Shown here: piece by piece, positions 9,717-21,261 of the stretch
Layout: each line of letters begins with the position of its first letter
Numbering within the stretch: position 1 is the stretch's first letter
Assembly: GCA_003132445.1 (NCBI GenBank)
Contig: PKXU01000198.1
Location: 1 to 64,000 of the forward strand
Length of the DNA: 64,000 nt
Origin: Acidobacteriaceae bacterium
GTDB lineage: Bacteria; Acidobacteriota; Terriglobia; Terriglobales; Acidobacteriaceae
Reading direction: 5' to 3'
Made by a program: the position numbers and the translations under genes
The notes under the pieces: generated by a model
The model's input: only the letters and a program-made list of their open reading frames with translations
Database searches by the model: none
What the model was told of the DNA's origin: nothing

Positions 9717-12700
9717 GCCGGACCCGCCTGTTCTGCCGGACCGGCTTGTGCCGCTGGTGTTGGATTTGTGTTTTCTGCGTTTCTGGATTTGTGGGAAAAG
9801 CGATGCGCCAGATTGTCAAAGAAAATGTAGATCACCGGCGTGGTGTAAAGGGTGAGAGCCTGGCTGAGGAGCAGTCCGCCGACCATGGCAATTCCCAGCG
9901 GCCGGCGCAATTCGGAGCCGAAGCCGCTACCTAATGCGAGAGGCAATCCGGCAAGAAGCGCTGCCATGGTCGTCATCATGATGGGGCGAAAGCGCAGCAG
10001 GCAGGCCTCGTAAATCGCATCGGTCGCGCTTTTTCCGTGCTGGCGCTCCGCCTCCAAGGCGAAGTCGACCATCATGATGCCGTTCTTTTTCACAATACCA
10101 ATCAAGAGAACAATGCCGATGATCGCGACCACGCTCAGATCTTGATGAAAAAGAATCAGAGCCAGAAAGGCGCCGACGCCGGCAGATGGCAGCGTGGAAA
10201 GAATTGTGATGGGATGGATGAAACTCTCGTACAAAACTCCCAGCACGATATACACGGTGACCAGAGCGGCAAGAATCAGCAGCGGCTCATTGGACAACGA
10301 ATTTGTGAAGGACGCCGCAGTTCCCTGAAAGCCAGCCTGCAGGCTGGCGGGCATGTGCAGATCTTTCTCCACTTTATTGACCGCGGTGATGGCCTCGCCC
10401 AATGCCGCGTTGGGCGCAAGGTTGAACGATACGGTAATTGCGGGAAATTGACCCTGGTGGTTGATGGACAAAGCTTCGGTAGTTTTCTCGAAGTGCGAGA
10501 AAGCGCTGAGCGGCACGGCATTGCTCATGGCGGAACTGGTGGCGCCGGCGGAGTTTGCTCCGTTGTTGGTCGTCGGCGACGTCGTAGTGGTGGGGGCGAG
10601 CGCGTTCGTGGGCGGAGCTAGCGTATTTGCGGAAGGAGTGTAGAGCGCTGAGCCGGTTAGAGCATTCGAACCAGCGGAGGGTGAAGCAGAGGCGGCGAAC
10701 GAGGTAGCGGCTCCGGTTCCGGATGCGCCCGAAGATGCGTTGGACTGAATGTAGAGGTGATTGAGCTTGAACGGGTCCAGTTGAAATTGCGGCTGACTTT
10801 CGAGCACGACGTGATACTGATTCGTCTGCGTATACATCGTATTAATCTGGCGCTGGCCGAAGGCGTCATAGAGCGTGTTGTCAATGGTGGAGGGCGCGAT
10901 GCCGAGTCTTGAAGCAGTGACGCGATCGATTACAAGGGAAACGGCCAAGCCTCCCATTTGTTGATCGGTAGCGACATCTTCCAGTTCGGGCAGCTTTTGC
11001 AGACGGCTAACGAAACGGTTGGTCCAGTCGTCAAGCTCGTTGGCATCCGGATCTTCCAGCGTGTATTGGTATTGCGTGCGGCTGACTCGATCATCGACAG
11101 AAATATTCTGCACGGGCTGCATAAAAAGCTGGATGCCCTGCACCTGATCCAGTTTCGACTCCAGGCGGCGGATTACGTCGGAAGCGCTCATGTTGCGCTG
11201 ATCCAGCGGTTTGAGGTTGATGGACATTCTTCCGCTGTTGGTGGTGGTGTTGGTTCCATCCGCGCCAATAAACGAGGAGAGGCTTTGGACCGCGGGGTCG
11301 GCCAGAATCACCTTGGCTAGCTCTTGCTGTTTCTCCGCCATGGCCTTCGAGCCAATGGTCTGCGGCGCTTGCGAAATGCCCTGGATTACGCCGGTATCCT
11401 GCACCGGGAAGAAACCTTTAGGGATGATGATGTAGAGAAAAATTGTGAGCAGGAGCGTGGCCAGTGCTACCAATAAAGTGATCGTCTGGTATTCCAGAAC
11501 GAACTTCAGCGTCCGCCCGTAAAACGCAATCATGTTTTCGAAAACACGTTCCGAGGCGGCGTAGATGCGTCCCTGCTTCTCTTTGGGCTCATGGCGCAAG
11601 ATTCTCGCACTCATCATGGGGGTGAGCGTGAGCGAGACCACCGCCGAAACGATAATGGTCACCGCGAGCGTTACAGCAAATTCGCGAAACAGACGTCCAA
11701 CCACATCGCCCATGAATAACAACGGAATCAGCACGGCGATGAGTGAAACAGTAAGAGAGAGAATGGTGAAGCCGATTTGTTCCGCGCCTTTGAGCGCCGC
11801 CTCCATGGGCGGCTCGCCGGCTTCGATGTAGCGCGCGATGTTTTCGATCATCACGATGGCATCGTCCACCACGAATCCGGTGGAAATGGTCAATGCCATC
11901 AGCGATAAATTGTCCAGACTGTAGCCCAGCATATACATCGCCGCGAAAGTGCCTACCAGCGACAGCGGTACGGCTACGCTGGGGATGATGGTGGCGTAGA
12001 GACTTCGCAGAAACAAAAAGATGACCAGCACGACCAGACCGACCGTCAACAGCAATTCGAATTCAACGTCGGACACCGAAGCCTCGATCGCGGTGGTGAG
12101 GTCGGTGAGTGTTGTAACTTGAATGCCAATAGGCAGATTGGCCTGGAGCTGAGGCAAGAGCTGCTTGATGCTCTTGACCACGCTGATCGTGTTGGCCCCA
12201 GGCTGGCGCTGGACGTTGAGAATGACGGCAGGGGTCTGATTCATCCATGCAGCCTGGTTGTTGTTTTCCACGCCATTCACAATTTGCGCGACGTCGGTCA
12301 GCATCACAGGCGCGCCGTTGCGGTAGGCGACAACTACGCTGCGATAGTCGTCGCTGGTGATCAATTGATCGTTGGCGTCAATCTGGTAATCCTGGCGGGG
12401 CCCATCGAAGTTTCCTTTGGCGGCGTTCACACTGGCGGTGGTCAAAGCCGTGCGCAGATCTTCCATATTGATGCCGTAGGAAGACAGGGCCGTAGGATTG
12501 GCTTGAATGCGGACGGCAGGCTTTTGTCCGCCGCTGATGGTCACCAGACCAACTCCGCTCAACTGGGAAATTTTTGGCGCAAGCCGCGTGTCCACCAGAT
12601 CTTCGACCTGAGACAGAGGCATGGCATTGGAGGTGATGCCCAGAGTGAGCACAGGGGCGTCGGCGGGATTCGTCTTGCTGTAGATTGGCGGCGCCGGCAG

Positions 12701-13066
12701 AATCGAGGGCAGCAAACTCTGCGCCGCGTTAATGGCGGACTGCACCTCTTCCTCGGCTACATCAATATTCAGAGTGAGGTTAAACTGCAGTACGATGACG
12801 GAAGTGCCGCCGGAACTGCTGGAGGTCATCTGACTCAAACCCTGCAACTCGCCGAACTGGCGCTCCAGCGGCGCGGTCACGGTGGTCGCCATTACTGTGG
12901 GGCTGGCTCCCGGATAGAACGTGAGAACCTGAATGGTTGGGTAATCCACTTCCGGCAAGGCGGAGACCGGCAGCTGAGTAAAGCCAACAATTCCCACCAG
13001 CAGAATTGCGGCCATTAGCAGAGAAGTAGCAACAGGACGCAGGATAAACGGACGGGACGGACTCAC
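9713..13066 (-). CDS. mdtB: RND efflux permease (MdtB-like) with low-complexity insert
   Basis: 1117 aa; [45 protein letters not shown]; overlaps adaptor stop. Confidence 0.9.
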   Translation of the reverse strand: MSPSRPFILRPVATSLLMAAILLVGIVGFTQLPVSALPEVDYPTIQVLTFYPGASPTVMATTVTAPLERQFGELQGLSQMTSSSSGGTSVIVLQFNLTLNIDVAEEEVQSAINAAQSLLPSILPAPPIYSKTNPADAPVLTLGITSNAMPLSQVEDLVDTRLAPKISQLSGVGLVTISGGQKPAVRIQANPTALSSYGINMEDLRTALTTASVNAAKGNFDGPRQDYQIDANDQLITSDDYRSVVVAYRNGAPVMLTDVAQIVNGVENNNQAAWMNQTPAVILNVQRQPGANTISVVKSIKQLLPQLQANLPIGIQVTTLTDLTTAIEASVSDVEFELLLTVGLVVLVIFLFLRSLYATIIPSVAVPLSLVGTFAAMYMLGYSLDNLSLMALTISTGFVVDDAIVMIENIARYIEAGEPPMEAALKGAEQIGFTILSLTVSLIAVLIPLLFMGDVVGRLFREFAVTLAVTIIVSAVVSLTLTPMMSARILRHEPKEKQGRIYAASERVFENMIAFYGRTLKFVLEYQTITLLVALATLLLTIFLYIIIPKGFFPVQDTGVIQGISQAPQTIGSKAMAEKQQELAKVILADPAVQSLSSFIGADGTNTTTNSGRMSINLKPLDQRNMSASDVIRRLESKLDQVQGIQLFMQPVQNISVDDRVSRTQYQYTLEDPDANELDDWTNRFVSRLQKLPELEDVATDQQMGGLAVSLVIDRVTASRLGIAPSTIDNTLYDAFGQRQINTMYTQTNQYHVVLESQPQFQLDPFKLNHLYIQSNASSGASGTGAATSFAASASPSAGSNALTGSALYTPSANTLAPPTNALAPTTTTSPTTNNGANSAGATSSAMSNAVPLSAFSHFEKTTEALSINHQGQFPAITVSFNLAPNAALGEAITAVNKVEKDLHMPASLQAGFQGTAASFTNSLSNEPLLILAALVTVYIVLGVLYESFIHPITILSTLPSAGVGAFLALILFHQDLSVVAIIGIVLLIGIVKKNGIMMVDFALEAERQHGKSATDAIYEACLLRFRPIMMTTMAALLAGLPLALGSGFGSELRRPLGIAMVGGLLLSQALTLYTTPVIYIFFDNLAHRFSHKSRNAENTNPTPAAQAGPAEQAGPA

Positions 13067-14331
13067 GGGGCGCTGCTCCCGCTGGCGGTGCCGCCACTGT
13101 TTCCGCTGGCGTTTTTTCCACCTGTGTTTGCGCCTGGCTTCGAAACCGAGACCGCGACGTTATCCTGTAACCGATCAAAGGTGCTGTTCGCGACCACATC
13201 CCCCGGGTTGATGCCTTCAACCTGGGTGAGGCCGCCATCGGTTACGCCCGGCTTTACGCTGCGCATGAGGGCAACGTCGTTTTGAATTACGTAGACGAAT
13301 GACGCTGAACCATTCTGTTGAATCGTCGATGATGGAACCAGCGTGACTCCCTGAAGCGTGTTCACCAGCAAGCGAACGTTGACAAACTGATTGGGGAAGA
13401 GCGCGTTATTCTTGTTGTCGAAGATAGATCGCGCTTTTACGGTGCCGGTAGTGGTGTCGATCTGGTTATCGATCGTCAACAAAGATCCGCTTGCGATCTT
13501 GGTCTGAGCGGTGCGATCGAAGGCGTCAACCGTCAGCTTAACTTTTTTCTGCAAGCGCGCGGCCACTGGGCCGAGACTGTCTTCCGGTATGGTGAAGATC
13601 ACCGTTATGGGTTGCATCTGGGTAATGACTGCCAGAGTTAAGGTGCCGGCGGACTGCACCACATTCCCGGGATCCACCAGCCGTAGACCTACGCGTCCGG
13701 AAATTGGTGCGGTAATGTGGCAGAATGCGACCTGAACCTCGTCATACTGCACCGTGCCCTGATCGTTCTTCACTGTACCTTCGTCCTGCAGCACAATCTT
13801 TTCCTGATCCTCCAACAACTGCTTCTGAATGGCATTGCGCGCCCATGCGTCACGATATCGAGCCAGGTCCATCTGCGCCTCGGCAAGCAGATTCTGGTCG
13901 CGCTCCAAAGCCCCTTGCGCCTGCAGTAACATTGCGCGGTAAGGTCGGGAATCGATGTCAACCAGCGGATCGCCTTTTCGCACCAGTTGACCCTCTTTGA
14001 AATGTACGGCCACGACTAAGCCAGTGACTTCGCTGGTAATCGAATCGGTATATTCCGGGGTGACAGTACCGATTTCATCCAGATAAACGCCGATGTTGCC
14101 CTTTTGGGCCGTCGCCGTCGTGATGATGACTTTGGGTTTCGGCGGTGCGGGCTTTTTCTGGTCTTTGAAGTGGCGCCAAAACAGCAGAGCGATTAAGACA
14201 ATTGCCAGAAGCAACAGAATCCATAGCCAGTACCGGCGTTTTTTCGGACCGTGGGATTCCGAGGCGTGCTCCGGAAGCTGATGGGCCGGGTCGGTGATGG
14301 GTGGCTCAGTGGTGTCAATGTCAGCGGCCAA
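13063..14331 (-). CDS. mdtA: RND efflux periplasmic adaptor (MdtA-like)
   Basis: [61 protein letters not shown]; first gene of operon. Confidence 0.9.
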   Translation of the reverse strand: MAADIDTTEPPITDPAHQLPEHASESHGPKKRRYWLWILLLLAIVLIALLFWRHFKDQKKPAPPKPKVIITTATAQKGNIGVYLDEIGTVTPEYTDSITSEVTGLVVAVHFKEGQLVRKGDPLVDIDSRPYRAMLLQAQGALERDQNLLAEAQMDLARYRDAWARNAIQKQLLEDQEKIVLQDEGTVKNDQGTVQYDEVQVAFCHITAPISGRVGLRLVDPGNVVQSAGTLTLAVITQMQPITVIFTIPEDSLGPVAARLQKKVKLTVDAFDRTAQTKIASGSLLTIDNQIDTTTGTVKARSIFDNKNNALFPNQFVNVRLLVNTLQGVTLVPSSTIQQNGSASFVYVIQNDVALMRSVKPGVTDGGLTQVEGINPGDVVANSTFDRLQDNVAVSVSKPGANTGGKNASGNSGGTASGSSAP

Positions 14332-14476
14332 AAGGAAGCTCCTTTTCCGGCTGGGAGTTGGGGTGCATTATAGCCCACAGTGAAATGTATTTAGAGATGA
14401 GTACGGCGGGGTGCGGTTGCTAAAAAGACGTGTCTTTACAGAAATGGGAAGGATCTTGACAAAGAGAAGAGTCGAA

Positions 14477-14553
14477 TGGTGGCCCCGGGCAGAGTCGAAC
14501 TGCCGACCTTCGGTTTAGGAAACCGCTGCTCTATCCATCTGAGCTACGGGGCC
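14477..14553 (-). tRNA. tRNA-Arg (anticodon CCT), CCA encoded
   Basis: Reverse complement ggccccgtagctcagatggatagagcagcggtttcctaaaccgaaggtcggcagttcgactctgcccggggccacca folds as a cloverleaf; loop TTCCTAA gives anticodon CCT. Confidence 0.95.
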
Positions 14554-14692
14554 GATGCGGCTACGTCAATATCTTACATGAGGGGAACTGGGTGAAAGAA
14601 TCGAGGAAGCTAGTCCCGCGAAGCTGGAGAAACCTGCTGGCACGAGTGGTTAGAACGGAGTTGCAGGTCGCTATGATCGTATTCTGATCTGC

Positions 14693-14892
14693 GGGTCGGT
14701 TTGAATTTGTCGGCCGATAGTTCGGAGTCATCCTGAGTGCCGCCGTTTTTCAGGCGGAACGAAGAGCTTGCCCTGAGATGAAGTCGAAGGGATCTCCCAC
14801 TAGTCGTATTTATGGGAGATTCCTCACGCGGCTGAAGTACGCCGCGCTTCGGGATGACGTCCTCGTAGGAAGATAAATTGAAACTGAGCCAC
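14693..14892 (+). repeat. Dispersed intergenic MITE-like repeat, copy A
   Basis: tttgaatttgtcggccgatagttcgg...tcatcctgag...tttttcaggcggaacgaag...gatctccca...tgggagat...gcggctgaagtacgccgcgcttcgggatgac...aaactgagccac; reverse complement matches copy B at 34301-34478. Confidence 0.85.
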
Positions 14893-14960
14893 TGCCAAGC
14901 TGCGAGACGTCGATGGGGCGGAACTTTCCGTTGCTGATAACGCCGCCCAGCCCGAGCAAT

Positions 14961-15545
14961 TCAGTCGGTTTGACCATGCTTGCTCGTCAAGTCGTCCAGC
15001 GCCAGGTTCAGCTCGAGGACATTGACTCGTGGTTCACCGAGGAGACCCAGATCTCGTTGATCGGTGTGAGACTGGACCAGTTTGCGCAGGGTCGCTTCAG
15101 CTACGCCTCGCTCGCGAGCAATGCGCGGGATTTGAAACTCAGCGGCCGCAGGGGAAATTTCGGGGTCGAGTCCCGAAGCGGAGGTGGTGAGCAAATCGAC
15201 GGGGATGAGTTGCGATGGGTTTTCCTGATGCAGGGCGCTGGCATCGGAGCGAACGCGGTCGATCAATTTCTGGTTGGTGGGAGCAAGGTTCGTGCCTCCG
15301 GAATTGGCGGCGTCGTATCCATTGCCGGCCGCAGAGGGACGTGAGTGAAAATATTTCGCAGATGTAAAAGCCTGGCCAATGATGCGCGAACCGATGACTT
15401 CGCCGTTGCGATAACGAAGCTGGCCGTTGGCCTTGTCTTTGAAGAGAACTTGCGCCAGCACGGTAATCAGCAGCGGATAAATCACTCCCAGCAGAATCGT
15501 GGTGGCAATGGTCATCAAAAATGCGGTGATGAGATGCTTTTTCAT
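14961..15545 (-). CDS. kdpC: Potassium-transporting ATPase subunit C
   Basis: LLGVIYPLLITVLAQVLF...GSRIIGQAFTSAKYFHSRPSAAGNGYDAANSGGTNLAPTNQKL. Confidence 0.95.
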   Translation of the reverse strand: MKKHLITAFLMTIATTILLGVIYPLLITVLAQVLFKDKANGQLRYRNGEVIGSRIIGQAFTSAKYFHSRPSAAGNGYDAANSGGTNLAPTNQKLIDRVRSDASALHQENPSQLIPVDLLTTSASGLDPEISPAAAEFQIPRIARERGVAEATLRKLVQSHTDQRDLGLLGEPRVNVLELNLALDDLTSKHGQTD

Positions 15546-15553
15546 TGAAGTCC

Positions 15554-17581
15554 TCAGGCCAAGCGCACTGCCGTGATCAGCATATCGATGAGCTTGATGC
15601 CCACGAAGGGAGCAATCAATCCTCCCACTCCATAAATAAACAGATTGCGGCGCAGCAAGGCTTCGGCATTCATGGCGCGATATTTCACGCCGCGTAATGC
15701 CAGCGGGATGAGCGCGATGATGATTAGCGCGTTGAAAATAACCGCCGACAGCACTGCCGACTGCGGGGTTTTAAGCTGCATGATATTCAGCGCGTTGAGC
15801 ACAGGAAAAGTGCCGGCAAACATCGCAGGAATGATGGCGAAATATTTGGCCACATCGTTGGCGATGGAAAACGTGGTGAGCGCGCCGCGCGTCATCAACA
15901 ACTGTTTGCCGATTTCGACGACCTCAATCAGCTTCGTGGGATTGGAGTCGAGATCGACCATGTTTCCGGCTTCTTTGGCGGCTTGCGTGCCGGTATTCAT
16001 GGCGACGCCGACATCGGCCTGCGCCAGCGCGGGAGCATCGTTGGTGCCGTCACCGGTCATGGCAACGAGTTTGCCACCTGCCTGCTCGCTGCGGATGAGC
16101 TTGAGTTTATCTTCCGGGGTAGCCTGCGCAAGAAAGTCGTCGACGCCCGCTTCGCGGGCAATGGCCGCCGCGGTGAGAGGATTGTCGCCGGTGATCATCA
16201 CCGTGCGAATGCCCATGGCGCGCAACTGCGCGAAGCGGTCGCGAATCCCACCCTTGACTACATCTTTTAAGTGAATGACGCCCATGGCGCGCCGATTCTC
16301 GGAGACGACCAGAGGAGTGCCGCCGGAAGAAGCAATTCGCTCGACGGCAGCCCGCACTTCCTGAGGCATGGAGGAACTATTCTGTTCGAGGTAAGAGGCA
16401 ATGGAATCGGCAGCGCCTTTGCGAATCTGCCGGCCATCGAGATTCACTCCTGACATGCGCGTCTGGGCGGTGAAGGGAATAAATTCCGCCTCGTGATCGG
16501 CAAAATCGCGGCCACGGAGTTGATATTTTTCCTTGGCGAGAACAACAATCGAGCGCCCCTCGGGAGTTTCGTCGGCCAGCGAAGAGAGCTGCGCGGCATC
16601 GGCCATCTCGGCTTCACTGACATTGGGAGCAGGCAGAAACTCGGTGGCTTGCCGGTTGCCGAAAGTAATGGTGCCGGTTTTATCGAGCAAAAGCGTATTC
16701 ACATCTCCTGCCGCCTCCACCGCGCGACCCGACATGGCGAGCACGTTGTGCTGCACCAGGCGATCCATGCCGGCGATGCCGATCGCCGATAAAAGCCCGC
16801 CGATGGTCGTGGGAATCAGGCAGACCAGCAGTGAAACCAGAACAAATATCGTCTGCGGCGAACCGGAATAAATCGCGAACGGCTGCAACGTCACCACCGC
16901 CAACAGAAAGATGATGGTCAGCCCGGCCAGCAGAATATTCAGGGCGATTTCGTTGGGTGTTTTCTGGCGCGCCGCCCCTTCCACAAGGGCAATCATGCGG
17001 TCAAGAAAAGTTTCGCCGGGATTCGACGTGATTTTGACTTTGATGAAATCGCTGAGGACGCGCGTGCCGCCTGTGACTGCCGAACGATCGCCGCCGGCTT
17101 CGCGGATCACGGGGGCCGACTCGCCGGTAATTGCGGATTCGTCGACCGACGCTACGCCTTCGACGATCTCGCCGTCGCCGGGAATGAGTTCTCCGGCATC
17201 GACGGAAACCAGGTCACCCGCGCGGAGCTTCGCGCTGGCGACTTCTTCAACCTTGCCGTCAGGGGTGATGCGCTTCGCGATGGTTTCCGAGCGCGCTCGT
17301 CTCAGCGTTTCCGCTTGCGCCTTTCCTCGGCCTTCCGCCATCGCTTCGGCGAAGTTGGCGAATAGCACGGTGAACCACAGCCACAACGTGATCTGCAGGT
17401 TAAACGAAAAGGCTTCATGCGGATGGAGAATGAGCAGAACACTGGTGATCACGCTGCCGATTTCAACCACGAACATGACCGGATTCCCCATCATGTTGCG
17501 CGGGTTCAATTTCAGCAGCGAACTCCAGGCGGCGCCGCGCACCAGATTCACATCCCAGACCGACTTGTGATGGCTTGCCAT
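15554..17581 (-). CDS. kdpB: Potassium-transporting ATPase subunit B (P-type)
   Basis: [67 protein letters not shown]. Confidence 0.97.
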   Translation of the reverse strand: MASHHKSVWDVNLVRGAAWSSLLKLNPRNMMGNPVMFVVEIGSVITSVLLILHPHEAFSFNLQITLWLWFTVLFANFAEAMAEGRGKAQAETLRRARSETIAKRITPDGKVEEVASAKLRAGDLVSVDAGELIPGDGEIVEGVASVDESAITGESAPVIREAGGDRSAVTGGTRVLSDFIKVKITSNPGETFLDRMIALVEGAARQKTPNEIALNILLAGLTIIFLLAVVTLQPFAIYSGSPQTIFVLVSLLVCLIPTTIGGLLSAIGIAGMDRLVQHNVLAMSGRAVEAAGDVNTLLLDKTGTITFGNRQATEFLPAPNVSEAEMADAAQLSSLADETPEGRSIVVLAKEKYQLRGRDFADHEAEFIPFTAQTRMSGVNLDGRQIRKGAADSIASYLEQNSSSMPQEVRAAVERIASSGGTPLVVSENRRAMGVIHLKDVVKGGIRDRFAQLRAMGIRTVMITGDNPLTAAAIAREAGVDDFLAQATPEDKLKLIRSEQAGGKLVAMTGDGTNDAPALAQADVGVAMNTGTQAAKEAGNMVDLDSNPTKLIEVVEIGKQLLMTRGALTTFSIANDVAKYFAIIPAMFAGTFPVLNALNIMQLKTPQSAVLSAVIFNALIIIALIPLALRGVKYRAMNAEALLRRNLFIYGVGGLIAPFVGIKLIDMLITAVRLA

Positions 17582-17586
17582 AGGTT

Positions 17587-19389
17587 TTAAAAAGTCTTCC
17601 CAACCTGCATGAGCAGATGTTCAAGAATCGGCCCCAAACTCAAGGCCGGAAAGAAGGTTAGTGCGCCCAGGATCAGGATGACGCTGATCAGGAGCAGGGT
17701 GAACAAAGGCGTGGTGACCGGAAACGTGCCCAGTGACGGGGGAACATACTTTTTTTGCACCAGATTGCCGGCGATGGCCAGCATGGGAATGATCATGAAA
17801 AAACGGCCGACCAAGGTAGTGATTCCCGTGGCTGCGTCATACCAGAGTGTGTTGACAGTGAGTCCTCCGAAGGCGGAGCCGTTGTTTCCCGCGGAAGATG
17901 TGAAGGCGTAGAGAATCTGGCTCAAGCCGTGCGGACCGGGATTGGAGATGCCTGTTGTCCCGAAACCCTTGACTACTGAAATTCCCGTCAGTGTAAGAAT
18001 GATTAGCGGGAATACCAGCGAAACCAGCATCGCCATTTTGACGTCGTAGGCTTCGATCTTCTTGCCCAGATATTCCGGCGTGCGCCCCACCATCAGGCCT
18101 GCGATAAAAACGGCGAGCACGATATAAATCAGAATTCCATACATGCCCGAGCCGACCCCGCCGAAGATCACTTCGCTCAGCATGATATTGACCAGCGGCA
18201 CCATGCCGCCGAGAGGCGTAAAGGAATCATGCCAGCCGTTAATGGCTCCGCAACTTGCATCAGTGGTCACGGTGGCAAATAGAGCGGAGTTGGCAATGCC
18301 GAAGCGCGTCTCCTTGCCCTCCATATTGCCGCCCGGCTGCGAGTTCGAAGCGTGCTGCGCGATCGACGCGGGATAGAGCGGATTTCCTTTCGCTTCCGCC
18401 CAGTAAGCAGTGGTGACTCCGACTAGAAAAAGAATTGCCATTGCCGACCACACTGCCCATCCATGGGCCGGCGAGCCGGTCATACGCCCTAGCGTATAGG
18501 TGAGACCGGACCCGATGGCGAAAATGGAAAACATTTCGATCAAATTAGCCAGCGGCGTGGGATTTTCGAATGGATGCGCGCTGTTGGCGTTAAAGAATCC
18601 GCCGCCGTTCGTGCCCCACTCTTTAATGATTTCCTGCGACGCCACCGGACCCTGCGCGATCGTCTGTGTGGTGACGGTATCCATGACGGGCTTGCCTGCG
18701 GCATCCACAACCGGCTTGCCGTCAGCGCCCAGGCGCTGCACCTGCTGCGGCTCGACCAGCTTCACGGTGTCGTAGGGCCTCAAGTTCTGCACTACCCCCT
18801 GCGAAACCAGCAGCAAAGATCCCACCACGCAAAACGGCAAGAGCACCCACAGACAACAACGCACGAAGTCGACCCAGAAATTTCCCAGAGTGTTCATCTG
18901 CCGCCGAGCAATTCCGCGAATGAAGGCGATGGCCAGCACAATGCCGGTCGCGGCGGAGGCAAAGTTGTGGTAGGCGAGCCCAGCCATTTGCGTGAAGTAG
19001 GTCATGGTGGTCTCGCCGGAATAGGCCTGCCAATTGGTGTTGGTGGTAAAGGAAGCCGCTGTATTGAAGGCCAGGTGCTCGGGAGCCACGGCCCCAAAGT
19101 GTTGCGGATTAAAAGGCAGCACGCCTTGAATGCGCTGGATCAGGTAGAGCACAAGCATTGAAACCGCGCTGAAGATGAGCATGGTTGTTGCGTATTCGGT
19201 CCAGCGCATCTCGTGCGATTCGTCGACGCCGGTGAGGCGATAAAGCAGGCGCTCAATCGGCCGCAGCACCGGATCAAGAAATGTATGCTCGCGCGCGAAC
19301 ACGCGGGTCAAAAAGACGCCAAGAGGTTTGGCGACGGCGAAGATCAAGCCCAGAAACACGAAGATCTGCAGCCAGCCATTAATCGTCAT
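17587..19389 (-). CDS. kdpA: Potassium-transporting ATPase subunit A
   Basis: Start at [53 protein letters not shown]. Confidence 0.96.
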   Translation of the reverse strand: MTINGWLQIFVFLGLIFAVAKPLGVFLTRVFAREHTFLDPVLRPIERLLYRLTGVDESHEMRWTEYATTMLIFSAVSMLVLYLIQRIQGVLPFNPQHFGAVAPEHLAFNTAASFTTNTNWQAYSGETTMTYFTQMAGLAYHNFASAATGIVLAIAFIRGIARRQMNTLGNFWVDFVRCCLWVLLPFCVVGSLLLVSQGVVQNLRPYDTVKLVEPQQVQRLGADGKPVVDAAGKPVMDTVTTQTIAQGPVASQEIIKEWGTNGGGFFNANSAHPFENPTPLANLIEMFSIFAIGSGLTYTLGRMTGSPAHGWAVWSAMAILFLVGVTTAYWAEAKGNPLYPASIAQHASNSQPGGNMEGKETRFGIANSALFATVTTDASCGAINGWHDSFTPLGGMVPLVNIMLSEVIFGGVGSGMYGILIYIVLAVFIAGLMVGRTPEYLGKKIEAYDVKMAMLVSLVFPLIILTLTGISVVKGFGTTGISNPGPHGLSQILYAFTSSAGNNGSAFGGLTVNTLWYDAATGITTLVGRFFMIIPMLAIAGNLVQKKYVPPSLGTFPVTTPLFTLLLISVILILGALTFFPALSLGPILEHLLMQVGKTF

Positions 19390-19390
19390 T

Positions 19391-19480
19391 TCAGAATTTC
19401 TCCGGGCGCAACAGCGCGCAGAAGAGGTACACGATGACAATGGCGCTGATGATCAGCATGATGAGTGACTGCAAGTCCAT
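19391..19480 (-). CDS. kdpF: KdpF small subunit (29 aa)
   Basis: Translated by hand: MDLQSLIMLIISAIVIVYLFCALLRPEKF*, directly upstream of kdpA; below the size cutoff of the ORF track. Confidence 0.9.
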   Translation of the reverse strand: MDLQSLIMLIISAIVIVYLFCALLRPEKF

Positions 19481-19491
19481 AAGGCCCCTTC

Positions 19492-19578
19492 CTACTTCAT
19501 ACGATTGCAGAAACGCACGTACGCGACCGATGCGACAAAGAACACGATGGTGACAGCGATCCAAAGAACATCTTGCAT
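19492..19578 (-). CDS. Tiny single-TM protein (28 aa) upstream of kdpF
   Basis: Translated by hand: MQDVLWIAVTIVFFVASVAYVRFCNRMK*; same strand, 11 nt upstream of kdpF. Confidence 0.6.
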   Translation of the reverse strand: MQDVLWIAVTIVFFVASVAYVRFCNRMK

Positions 19579-19613
19579 AGTAAATTTCCTTTGTAGTGCG
19601 GGGACGTTGAGAA

Positions 19614-19850
19614 TCAGAGGGCGATCCGCTCGCCCGTTTGTATTGGAATGTCTTGCCTCTGGGCTCCGATGTTCATCTCTTCAATGTTCATTTCTAGGAG
19701 AACTCCGCGCCTTCTTCTGCCAGATGTGAATTTTGCAAGGTGCACCACGGCACTGACCGGCACCCTCGTTGCTTCTATCATGAGCGCCGCCAATACGTGC
19801 AGGAAAAATATCACTGCTGTGATAAGCACAACTGCGAGCGCAATCGTCAT
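19614..19850 (-). CDS. Possible small membrane protein (78 aa) heading the kdp operon
   Basis: MTIALAVVLITAVIFFLHVLAALMIEATRVPV hydrophobic N-terminus; co-directional, 35 nt from the next ORF. Confidence 0.4.
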   Translation of the reverse strand: MTIALAVVLITAVIFFLHVLAALMIEATRVPVSAVVHLAKFTSGRRRRGVLLEMNIEEMNIGAQRQDIPIQTGERIAL

Positions 19851-20064
19851 AATGCTCTCGTCACAACTGCCGCGGGAAAGTTTCTTAACTTCCCCTAAAC
19901 TCCATTCAACGACTCCGGGCGTAAGAACGGAATCAAGAACTAATAAAGAATTCGTAAGGGCGGTTCTGCCCGTTATTCAAGCTGGCACTGTAGAACTGGA
20001 TGCTGTCAGACCGTAAACCAATGTGCACCGGCGAGAGACGTCTGAAAGCGACTCCATATGGAAG

Positions 20065-20346
20065 TTAGCTGCCCCACTCGGCCTCGCCCGGCGTGGCATA
20101 GTACTTTCGGCGGGGCGCCTCGACGGGGGTACTGGACAGTTCGAGCAGCGCTAAACGGGCCGCAGCCACCATCAATTTGCGATCGCTCTGCGGCGTTCGA
20201 TCCCAGGAGCAGCATGCCGAGCCGTGGTTGGCTGAGCTCTGTTTCGCTGGGGCCTGGTTCGCTTCGCCATCGTGCGCCAGCGCGTCCCAATAATGATGGA
20301 AAACTTTTGCCAATTGCTCTGCGGAAACGTCCTGAATCGTCGACAT
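20065..20346 (-). CDS. Hypothetical protein (93 aa) between kdpE and kdp operon
   Basis: Soluble helical composition MSTIQDVSAEQLAKVFHHYWDALAHDG...RKLMVAAARLALLEL; no family recognised. Confidence 0.45.
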   Translation of the reverse strand: MSTIQDVSAEQLAKVFHHYWDALAHDGEANQAPAKQSSANHGSACCSWDRTPQSDRKLMVAAARLALLELSSTPVEAPRRKYYATPGEAEWGS

Positions 20347-20565
20347 AAGATCTTAGCCTCTCGATATTTTCGGCGGAGAGTCTTAGCTACTCATTCCTCC
20401 CTGCCTTCAAAGATTTGATGACGAAAGGCGTAAAGATTGAATAAAAGGTACATAGAATGTTCGTAAGAACGGCGCTCGGCAGGAAAGGATGAGTTTGCGG
20501 CGGACGAGGTTGCAGCCACTCGCTTCGCCTCGCGGGCTGGACGAATGCGTCCGCCCCTACGAAAT

Positions 20566-21261
20566 TCATAAGTCCCCGGGTTCGAAGCGATATCCAACCC
20601 AAGGCTCGGTGACGATGTAACGCGGCGAGGCCGCATCCGGTTCGAGTTTCTTACGTAACTGGCCCACGAAGACGCGGAGATATTCCACCTGCTCGGTACT
20701 TTGTCCGCCCCAGATTGCGCCTAACAAAGTGCGGTGATTGACGACTTTGCCGGCGCGGCGCGCCAGGAAGACCAGAAGATCGAATTCTTTTGGAGTGAGG
20801 CGCACCTCGTTACGGCGAACCGTAACTTTATGCGCGGCGGTGTCGATGCGGAAATCTCCGATCTCGATTACGGATTCGGCTTCGTTCTCCGCTGGGACCC
20901 GGCGCAGATTGGCGCGGACACGGGCCAGCAATTCGTTCATGCCGAACGGCTTGGTCACATAGTCGTCCGCCCCGGCGTCGAGCGCCTCCACTTTTTGTTG
21001 CTCCTTATCGCGAACCGAAAGAACGACGATGGGCACGCGAGAAATGGCGCGGACGGTTCGGCATAGCTGAATGCCGTCGACCGACGGCATGGAAAGATCG
21101 GTGATGATCAGGCTCGGCGACCAATCCTTCATAATTTCAAGCGCCATCTCGCCGCTATTGGCGATGCGGATGTCATAGCCCTGCGCCGAAAGACTGGTGC
21201 GCAACACGCGCGTGATCTGCGGTTCGTCATCTACGACCAGGATGTGGGGCCGGTCAGGCAT
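20566..21261 (-). CDS. kdpE: OmpR-family response regulator KdpE
   Basis: ILVVDDEPQITRVLRTSL, phosphoacceptor region IITDLSMPSVDG, winged helix C-terminus ending YIVTEPWVGYRFE; next to KdpD N-terminal gene. Confidence 0.93.
   Translation of the reverse strand: MPDRPHILVVDDEPQITRVLRTSLSAQGYDIRIANSGEMALEIMKDWSPSLIITDLSMPSVDGIQLCRTVRAISRVPIVVLSVRDKEQQKVEALDAGADDYVTKPFGMNELLARVRANLRRVPAENEAESVIEIGDFRIDTAAHKVTVRRNEVRLTPKEFDLLVFLARRAGKVVNHRTLLGAIWGGQSTEQVEYLRVFVGQLRKKLEPDAASPRYIVTEPWVGYRFEPGDL

Noticed and set aside
12119-13018. 299-aa plus-strand ORF inside the MdtB-like gene
   Set aside because: Same reason; antisense to conserved RND sequence and without its own upstream signals.
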